Positions 5,567 through 10,104 of a DNA stretch of 10,104 bases are shown here, piece after piece. Position numbers and translations under genes: made by a program. The stretch covers positions 1-10,104 of the forward strand of contig CAZNAM010000029.1 of NCBI GenBank assembly GCA_964571335.1. Direction: 5' to 3'. Under the pieces are notes generated by a model. That model was not told the DNA's origin, did no database searches, and saw nothing but the letters and a program-made list of their open reading frames with translations. Each line of letters opens with the position of its first letter. Positions within the stretch are counted from its first letter, which is position 1. This DNA comes from JAFCDQ01 sp964571335. GTDB taxonomy: Archaea > Nanobdellota > Nanobdellia > Woesearchaeales > ARS49.

Positions 5567-5693
5567 TACGTAATCAAACATAGGTTTTAGAATTTATTAA
5601 AACTGATGATCAATTGTTTCCATAACTTTTTCTATTTAAACAATTTTTATAATTGAACATATAGATTGAAAACCCTTGTTTTGTTCCATTTCC

Positions 5694-5709
5694 AAAAAGT
5701 ATTTAAAAA
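5694..5709 (+). promoter_or_regulatory. BRE/TATA promoter of the fen-trm5 operon
   Basis: AAAAAG is followed by TATTTAAAAA, centred about 25.5 bp before the GTG at 5730. This supports a leaderless GTG start and argues against the TTG at 5676, which lies upstream of the box. The rest of 5529-5693 holds no gene; it has one more TATA-like stretch (5632-5641) and a short inverted repeat. Confidence 0.6.
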
Positions 5710-5729
5710 AGAATCGTAATTATTTTATT

Positions 5730-6566
5730 GTGGATTCAGATAAAATTATTGGATTAGCGAGATTAAGACCTGTTCAACCAACAGATATAGCAAGACAGTT
5801 TGGTGTTGATTTGATTGTTGCGGGTGCATATTTATCCACTTTATCATCTAAAAAACTTCTTAGAATCACTAATCTTAAGAGTGGAAGCAGTCCTTTTTAT
5901 TTTTATCCTGGTAATGAAGCTCAGCTTTTGGATTATTCTAAGTATTTGAATGAAAAAGACAGAATCACTTTTGACTTGCTTAAAGAAAAGAAAGTATTGA
6001 GACCTTCTGAAGAATCTCCTTTAATTAGAGTTTCTTTAGCTAATATCAAGGATTTTGCAATTCCTTTAGAAGCTTCTCATAATAATTCTAAGGAAATTTT
6101 TTACAAGTGGTTTTTATTGAAAGATGATGAAGCTATTGATATCATTAAGAAGATGGTTGATAAAAAAGAATTAGCTGTTAAAAAAGAGATTTCTGTTGAA
6201 GATATCAAACCTGAACTCAAAACAGAGCAAATCAAAAAGAAAATTAAAAAACCACAAATATCTCAATCAAACAATTCTGATTTCATTTCTTTTTTTAAGG
6301 AAAACAATATTGAAATAATTCAAATATTGAATAAAAAACAAAAAGATGTTGAAAAAATTATCAAGCTTCCGACAAAATTGGGGCTTGTTAAATTTTATTG
6401 CAGGATTTTAACAAAGGCAAAAGTTAGTGATTCAGATATTAGTAAAACAATGATTAATGCTCAGTTAAGAAAACTTCCTGCTTTGTTGTTATATTCTGGA
6501 GATTTGACAGTTAAGGCAGAAGAGCTTTCAAAAAAAGTTGATGATATTTTAATTAAGAGGTTTTAA
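5730..6566 (+). CDS. Unrecognised winged-helix protein, first gene of the fen operon
   Basis: I cannot name this 278-residue protein. Residues about 4-60 look like a winged helix (DKIIGLARLRPVQPTDIARQ, recognition helix around DLIVAGAYLSTLSSKKLL, wing to YFYPG). A middle domain with RVSLANIKDFAIPL follows (about 65-135), then a basic linker (160-195). A C-terminal domain (about 190-278) holds PTKLGLVKFYCRILTKAKVS, then LPALLLYSG and a closing basic helix. This last pattern, a strand ending in K-x-K before a helix and a second strand, recalls nuclease-fold domains, but I see no certain catalytic set. The frame could open at TTG 5676, yet GTG 5730 fits the promoter. It ends 2 nt before fen, whose ribosome site (AGAGG, 6556-6560) lies in its last codons. 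Confidence 0.75.
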   Translation: MDSDKIIGLARLRPVQPTDIARQFGVDLIVAGAYLSTLSSKKLLRITNLKSGSSPFYFYPGNEAQLLDYSKYLNEKDRITFDLLKEKKVLRPSEESPLIRVSLANIKDFAIPLEASHNNSKEIFYKWFLLKDDEAIDIIKKMVDKKELAVKKEISVEDIKPELKTEQIKKKIKKPQISQSNNSDFISFFKENNIEIIQILNKKQKDVEKIIKLPTKLGLVKFYCRILTKAKVSDSDISKTMINAQLRKLPALLLYSGDLTVKAEELSKKVDDILIKRF

Positions 6567-6568
6567 TT

Positions 6569-7579
6569 ATGGGTGTTAATCTTAAGGAATTATTTGATAG
6601 AAAGATTGTTTCTTTTAAAGATTTAAGCAATAAAATAATCATTGTTGATGGTTATAATATGCTTTATCAGTTTTTGACAACTATTAGAGGACCTGATGGT
6701 TCTGTTTTCACAAATAAAAAAGGCGAAGTTACTTCTCATATTATTGGTTTATTTTCTAGAGTTACAAAGCTTATGCTTGAAAACATAAAACTTGCTTTTG
6801 TTTTTGATGGAAAACCTCCTGCTATTAAAAATCAAGAGATTGAGAAAAGAATCAAAGCAAAAACACAAGCTAAAATTGCTTTTGAAAAAGCTGAAAAAGA
6901 AGAAGATGTTGATTCAATGAAAAAATTTGCAGGTAGAACTGCTAAACTAACTAAGCCAATGGTAGATACTGCTAAAAAATTATTAATTGCTTTAGGTATT
7001 CCTTTTGTTGATGCTCCTAGTGAAGGTGAAGCTCAGGCTTCTTTTATGGTAAAAAGAGGAGATGGTTGGGCTGTCGCCAGTCAGGATTATGATAGTTTAT
7101 TGTACGCTTCTCCTAGAGTTATTCAGAATCTTTCCATTACGGGTAGAAGAAAGTTGCCGAGAAAATATGCGTACATTACAGTTCATCCTGAATTGATTGA
7201 GCTTGAGCCAAATCTTAAAAAACTTGAATTATCTGTTGATCAATTAAAATTCTTGTCTATTTTAGTTGGTACGGATTATAACCCTAAAGGCGTTAGGGGA
7301 ATTGGCCCTAAAAAAGCATTGGTTCTTGTTAAAAAATATAATACTCCTGAAGAGATTTTTAAAGAAGCAGGCATAGAAGATAAAGAATGGAAGTTAATCA
7401 AGAAAACTTTTGATGAGATGCCTGTTAATAAAGATTATAATTTGGTTTGGAATAATATTGATAAAGATGCTGTTAAGGATTTATTAATTAATAATTTGGG
7501 TTTTCAGGAAGAAAGGGTTAATAATACTCTTGATAAGTTTAATAAATCTCATCAGAAAAATTTGGGTGCTTTCATGTGA
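6569..7579 (+). CDS. fen: Flap endonuclease 1 (FEN1)
   Basis: FEN1 removes 5' flaps during Okazaki-fragment maturation and long-patch repair. The 336-residue protein has the XPG N-domain and I-domain. The metal-binding acids are visible: Asp27 in VDGYN, Asp80 in FVFDGKPP, Glu152 and Glu154 in EGEAQA, Asp173 and Asp175 in SQDYDSL, and Asp236 in VGTDYNPKG. The helix-hairpin-helix GVRGIGPKKAL follows, and Gly2 is kept as the family requires. The last eight residues, QKNLGAFM, resemble a PIP box for binding the PCNA clamp (Q-x-x-L-x-x-aromatic), with Met in the final slot where a second aromatic is common. Length is near the usual 330-350 aa. The stop overlaps the trm5 GTG start by 4 nt. Confidence 0.96.
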   Translation: MGVNLKELFDRKIVSFKDLSNKIIIVDGYNMLYQFLTTIRGPDGSVFTNKKGEVTSHIIGLFSRVTKLMLENIKLAFVFDGKPPAIKNQEIEKRIKAKTQAKIAFEKAEKEEDVDSMKKFAGRTAKLTKPMVDTAKKLLIALGIPFVDAPSEGEAQASFMVKRGDGWAVASQDYDSLLYASPRVIQNLSITGRRKLPRKYAYITVHPELIELEPNLKKLELSVDQLKFLSILVGTDYNPKGVRGIGPKKALVLVKKYNTPEEIFKEAGIEDKEWKLIKKTFDEMPVNKDYNLVWNNIDKDAVKDLLINNLGFQEERVNNTLDKFNKSHQKNLGAFM

Positions 7580-8400
7580 CGACTCTTAGAGAATCTTTGA
7601 AAGGATTGATTCCTGACAAATTGCTTTCTCTTGTTAAAAAGAGTTTTGATTCTGTTGGAAGTATTGTTGTTGTTGAGATTCCTGATGAACTTGTAAAATA
7701 TGAAAAAGTTATTGCAAAGCAATTGATTGAGAATCTTAAAAATACAACTACTGTTTTGAAAAAAGCAGGTATTCGTTCTGGTCAATTCAGAGGAATCAAG
7801 CTTAAATGGCTTGCAGGTAAGAGAACTAAGATAACTATTCATAATGAAAGTGGTTGTAAGATGAAGTTAAATGTTGAGATTTGTTATTTTTCTCCTAGAT
7901 TGTCTCATGAACGTTTAAGGTTGGCTGAATTGATTAAGCAGGGAGAAAAAGTTTTGGTTGCTTTTAGTGGTGTTGCTCCTTATCCTTTAGTTTTTGCAAA
8001 AAACACAAAAGCTTCTGAAATTGTGGGTGTTGAACTTAATCCTTATGCTCATAAATTTGCTGAAGAAAATATTATTTTAAATAAATTTCAGTCAAGAATA
8101 AAAGTGATTAAAGGTGATGTTGCAAAGGTTGTTCCTTCTCTTGGTTTGTTTGATAGAGTTGTTATGGCCATGCCCAAAGGAGGAGATGCTTTTCTTGAAT
8201 TTTGTATTCCTTCTGTTAAAAAAAACGGTTTTTTACATTATTATGATTTTGGTTCTGAAAATGAATTTGATGAGATTGCAGATAAGGTTAAATCTGTTTG
8301 TAAAAAATTAAATAGAAATTGTAAGATTTTGAAAGTTGTTAAAGCAGGAAATCATTCTCCTAGAGTTTACAGGGTTTGTGTGGATGCAAAAATATTATAA
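7576..8400 (+). CDS. trm5: Trm5-like tRNA (guanine-37 N1)-methyltransferase, short form
   Basis: Trm5 methylates G37 beside the anticodon using S-adenosylmethionine, which prevents frameshifting. The 274-residue protein shows the D2 region (LRESLKGLIPDKLL, then VGSIVVVEIP), the conserved YFSPRLSHERLRLAE (Arg108), a motif I variant (VLVAFSGVAPYP, 126-137), motif II VGVELNPYA with Glu153, GDV with Asp181, and the motif IV region DRVVMAMPKGG with Pro200. Family members usually have about 330 residues with an extra N-terminal D1 domain; that domain is missing here, and FEN1 fills the space upstream. The start is a GTG overlapping the fen stop (GTGA), so translation is probably coupled. A Trm5 relative such as Taw2 is less likely because of MPK. 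Confidence 0.85.
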   Translation: MTTLRESLKGLIPDKLLSLVKKSFDSVGSIVVVEIPDELVKYEKVIAKQLIENLKNTTTVLKKAGIRSGQFRGIKLKWLAGKRTKITIHNESGCKMKLNVEICYFSPRLSHERLRLAELIKQGEKVLVAFSGVAPYPLVFAKNTKASEIVGVELNPYAHKFAEENIILNKFQSRIKVIKGDVAKVVPSLGLFDRVVMAMPKGGDAFLEFCIPSVKKNGFLHYYDFGSENEFDEIADKVKSVCKKLNRNCKILKVVKAGNHSPRVYRVCVDAKIL

Positions 8401-8401
8401 A
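8386..8401 (+). promoter_or_regulatory. TATA box over the trm5 stop codon
   Basis: GCAAAAA precedes TATTATAAA at 8393-8401, which contains the trm5 TAA (8398-8400). The predicted start near 8423 gives a leader of only about 11 nt, just enough for the ribosome site at 8424-8429. Confidence 0.45.
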
Positions 8402-8423
8402 CCAATACTTCTTTTTCTGGGTT

Positions 8424-8429
8424 GGTGAT
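8424..8429 (+). promoter_or_regulatory. Shine-Dalgarno that fixes the start at 8434
   Basis: GGTGAT ends 4 nt before the ATG at 8434. The in-frame TTG at 8422 and GTG at 8425 lie against or inside this motif, so they are not the start. Confidence 0.65.
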
Positions 8430-8433
8430 ACTT

Positions 8434-8844
8434 ATGGTTAAAAAAAGTCCTAAAAAGAAAGTAAAAAAACAAGTAAAAAAGAAAACAGTCAAGAAAAGAA
8501 TAACAAAACAAAAAACAAAGAAAACTTCTGTTGTTTTGAACAAAAAAAAAGAATTTAAATGTTCTAGTTTAAATTTTAAATTAGTTGCAGCGATTTTTGA
8601 AACAGTTCTTGCTATTCCTTTATTAGGGGGATTGTTGATAATTTCGAGTTTTTGGCTTTTGCTTGTTTTTGAAGTTATTATTGGAATTTTAGGAGTTATA
8701 CAGGCAAATAAAGAGAATAAAGCAAACAAAGGTCATGTTTTGCAGATAATTACTGGTTTTATTGGTTGGATTCCTTTTCTTGGATGGTTATTACATCTTT
8801 TGTCTGCAACAATCTTGTGGCTTGAATGGAATAATGAGAAATAA
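8434..8844 (+). CDS. Membrane protein with lysine-rich N-terminal tail
   Basis: I do not recognise this 136-residue protein. Residues 1-40 are dominated by Lys (KKSPKKKVKKQVKKKTVKKR). Two membrane helices follow (about 48-70 and 73-91), then a polar loop (QANKENKANKGH) and one or two further hydrophobic segments (about 102-131). The positive-inside rule puts the lysine tail in the cytoplasm. A tail like this could hold nucleic acid at the membrane (inference). It follows trm5 by 33 nt, with a possible promoter of its own, and converges on alkD. Confidence 0.75.
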   Translation: MVKKSPKKKVKKQVKKKTVKKRITKQKTKKTSVVLNKKKEFKCSSLNFKLVAAIFETVLAIPLLGGLLIISSFWLLLVFEVIIGILGVIQANKENKANKGHVLQIITGFIGWIPFLGWLLHLLSATILWLEWNNEK

Positions 8845-8855
8845 ATAATGATTAA

Positions 8856-8868
8856 TTTTTTATTTTTT
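8856..8868 (+). terminator. T-rich terminator between convergent genes
   Basis: Six T, an A, then six T lie 11 bp after the membrane-protein stop codon. The run covers the alkD stop codon and its last codons on the other strand. Confidence 0.55.
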
Positions 8869-9564
8869 CATTGCTTTTAGTTTCATTTCTTTTGGCATTT
8901 TTTCTATTGCATATCTTAATGCTGTTCTAGGCATTGTTTCTTTATATTTCATAACAAAAGCAAATACTTCTTTTTGATATTTGTTTGCCGCTTCTTTCAG
9001 CATCCATCCGTATCCTTTTTGGACCATATCTTCTTCATCCTGCATCATTATTTTGGCAATTTCAAATGATTTGTTGAGAAACTCTCCTTTTTTTAAGGGA
9101 TGTATTATTGTCACAGCAGCAGCCCTTCTTTCCCATCTGTTTTTTGATTTCGACCATTTTTTGTTATTCTCATATAATTCAGGATATTTTCTTAATAAAA
9201 ATCCTAGAGTGTGTGTGCAGAAGTCATCGCAGGATGCCCAGTTTTTAACATATTTTTTAAGCCATTTATCAAATCTGTTAAAGTCTTCTTTTGTATGTGT
9301 ATTTTTTAGCTTATATATCCAGTCAAATGCTATTGTTCTGTATTCGCTTATGTTAGTATCGAGCAGTTCTTCACATATTTTGTATATCTCTTTTTTTTCA
9401 AGTTTTTTTATGTGTTGAAAATACTTTTTTGCGATTTTTCTTGTTTTCGGTGTTCTTACTCCTAGTAGTTTTATTTCTTCTTTAAAGAATCTCTGGCATC
9501 CATCTTTATAATTCAATTCAATCTCTTGAGCAAGTTCTTTTTTTATTTCAGTTATTATTTTCAT
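8860..9564 (-). CDS. alkD: AlkD-type DNA alkylation repair glycosylase
   Basis: AlkD excises alkylated bases such as 3- and 7-alkylpurines using HEAT-like helical repeats that wrap DNA without flipping the base. The 234 residues match the Bacillus cereus enzyme (237 aa). Its key residues fall almost in register: Trp109 and Asp113 in NWASCDDFC, an Arg at 146/147 in NRWERRAAAV, and Trp188 in GYGWMLKEAA. The N-terminal LGVRTPKTRKIAK (34-46) is also typical. ATGs at 9597, 9594 and 9588 would add 8-11 residues that belong to the overlapping upstream gene; ATG 9564 fits the family start MKIITEIKKEL. It overlaps the upstream gene by 17 nt, so they probably share a transcript. Confidence 0.9.
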   Translation of the reverse strand: MKIITEIKKELAQEIELNYKDGCQRFFKEEIKLLGVRTPKTRKIAKKYFQHIKKLEKKEIYKICEELLDTNISEYRTIAFDWIYKLKNTHTKEDFNRFDKWLKKYVKNWASCDDFCTHTLGFLLRKYPELYENNKKWSKSKNRWERRAAAVTIIHPLKKGEFLNKSFEIAKIMMQDEEDMVQKGYGWMLKEAANKYQKEVFAFVMKYKETMPRTALRYAIEKMPKEMKLKAMKK

Positions 9565-10018
9565 TTTTTTGGTTATCAAAAAAACCATTTCCATCATATA
9601 TTGCTTGAAGATCTTCCTGCCAGGGAAGTACTTTCAATTGATGTTCAAACTTTTTGATATTATAATATGTTGTAGGGTCTTGTCTTTGAGACTTTTCTTC
9701 CATATATTTTTTTAATCTCTTTAACTTTTCTTCTACACTTAATTCACAAGCGTCATCATCTAAATCAAGTTTTTCTCCACTTAATCTATTGGTATATGCT
9801 TTTGCAATTTTTCCTTCAAAAATAATCATTATTTCTTCTAAATCTTTTCTTTTGTAGTCTATCCTGAGAGATTCTCCTTTTTCGGTAGAGATTCTGCTTA
9901 CAACAAGTTCTTCCCCAGAAAATGTTTCAAGAGAATATGCTTCATCAACTGAATAAATGGGCGTTTTATCTTTTAGAAAACCAGGTAGACTAATTTCAGG
10001 ATTTTTTTTCCAGTTCAT
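9548..10018 (-). CDS. Hypothetical soluble protein upstream of alkD
   Basis: I do not recognise this 156-residue protein. Residues about 18-80 look like a small beta-rich domain (TPIYSVDEAYSLETFSGEEL, then LRIDYKRKDLEEIMIIFEGKIAKAY). A charged helix (94-112, EEKLKRLKKYMEEKSQ) and a C-terminal segment with LPWQEDLQAIYDGNGFF follow, ending in an Asn-rich tail. No membrane helix is seen. The frame stays open to the window edge, with a TTG at 10090, but those codons overlap a better-looking frame that ends at 10020. ATG 10018, one base after that stop, is therefore the likely start. It probably shares an operon with the upstream gene and alkD. Confidence 0.72.
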   Translation of the reverse strand: MNWKKNPEISLPGFLKDKTPIYSVDEAYSLETFSGEELVVSRISTEKGESLRIDYKRKDLEEIMIIFEGKIAKAYTNRLSGEKLDLDDDACELSVEEKLKRLKKYMEEKSQRQDPTTYYNIKKFEHQLKVLPWQEDLQAIYDGNGFFDNQKNENNN

Positions 10019-10019
10019 A

Positions 10020-10104
10020 TTAACCAAATATTTTCTTGTACTCTTCGTCTTCTTTTTCTTTGGCTTTAACTTTGACAATTGCTTTTTCAAAATCTTCTTG
10101 TTTT
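10020..10104 (-). CDS. C-terminal end of an upstream gene, cut by window
   Basis: In this minus-strand frame the window enters an open reading frame that ends with TAA at 10020-10022. The last residues read KQEDFEKAIVKV followed by a charged tail ending EEYKKIFG. The helix DFEKAIVKV resembles the closing helix of AAA+ ATPases of the PAN/Cdc48 kind, but 28 codons are too few to assign. The next gene starts one base after the stop. Confidence 0.6.
   Translation of the reverse strand, partial: KQEDFEKAIVKVKAKEKEDEEYKKIFG

Noticed and set aside
5612..5645. Inverted repeat AATTGTTT / AAACAATT with an 18-bp spacer between divergent genes, a possible operator.
   Set aside because: Eight-base arms of A/T-rich sequence are expected by chance in DNA of this composition, and the spacer does not place it on a promoter convincingly.
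5676..5729. TTG-initiated extension of the gene at 5730.
   Set aside because: The best TATA box lies inside this stretch, 25 bp before the GTG at 5730, and the extension is basic low-complexity sequence.
8981..9418. Plus-strand open frame of 145 codons opposite alkD.
   Set aside because: Shadow of alkD, which has clear family residues. The product is a Phe/Ser-rich composition artefact with no ribosome site.

Overview
The window is very AT-rich DNA from an archaeon. The gene set is an archaeal information-processing set (Orc1/Cdc6, TrmB-type regulator, TFE, Hjc, long-form RNase Z, homotetramer-type tRNA-splicing endonuclease, FEN1, Trm5). Promoters look archaeal (BRE/TATA about 26 bp upstream of leaderless starts). 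Tight packing, 1-4 nt overlaps and lysine-rich low-complexity tails suggest a small-genome DPANN archaeon of the Woesearchaeota/Pacearchaeota kind; that placement is inference, since no rRNA is present.

Layout. 1-894 (-) is the N-terminal part of Orc1/Cdc6, cut by the window edge. 895-1251 is a non-coding region that looks like a replication origin: two inverted ORB-like boxes flank phased T-tracts and a roughly 9% GC unwinding region. 1252-2373 (+) holds a TrmB-family regulator and a small membrane protein. 2376-4464 (-) holds tfe, hjc and rnz. endA (4518-5051, +) diverges from rnz, and both seem to share one palindromic TATA box. An unrecognised gene (5055-5528, -) converges on endA with 3 nt between stop codons. 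5730-8400 (+) is a tight operon: an unrecognised winged-helix protein, FEN1 and a short Trm5-like methyltransferase. 8434-8844 (+) is a lysine-rich membrane protein. On the minus strand from 10104 to 8860 are the last codons of an unknown gene, a hypothetical protein and an AlkD-type DNA glycosylase.

How they fit together. One theme is DNA replication and repair (Orc1/Cdc6 with its origin, Hjc, FEN1, AlkD). The other is tRNA maturation (RNase Z for 3' ends, EndA for introns, Trm5 for G37 methylation). TFE and TrmB belong to transcription. The least expected signals are in the non-coding and boundary DNA: the origin with phased T-tracts, the shared leaderless promoter, TATA boxes built over upstream stop codons, and lysine-tail codons that may double as terminators. 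I see no tRNA, rRNA, CRISPR array, insertion sequence or prophage gene.
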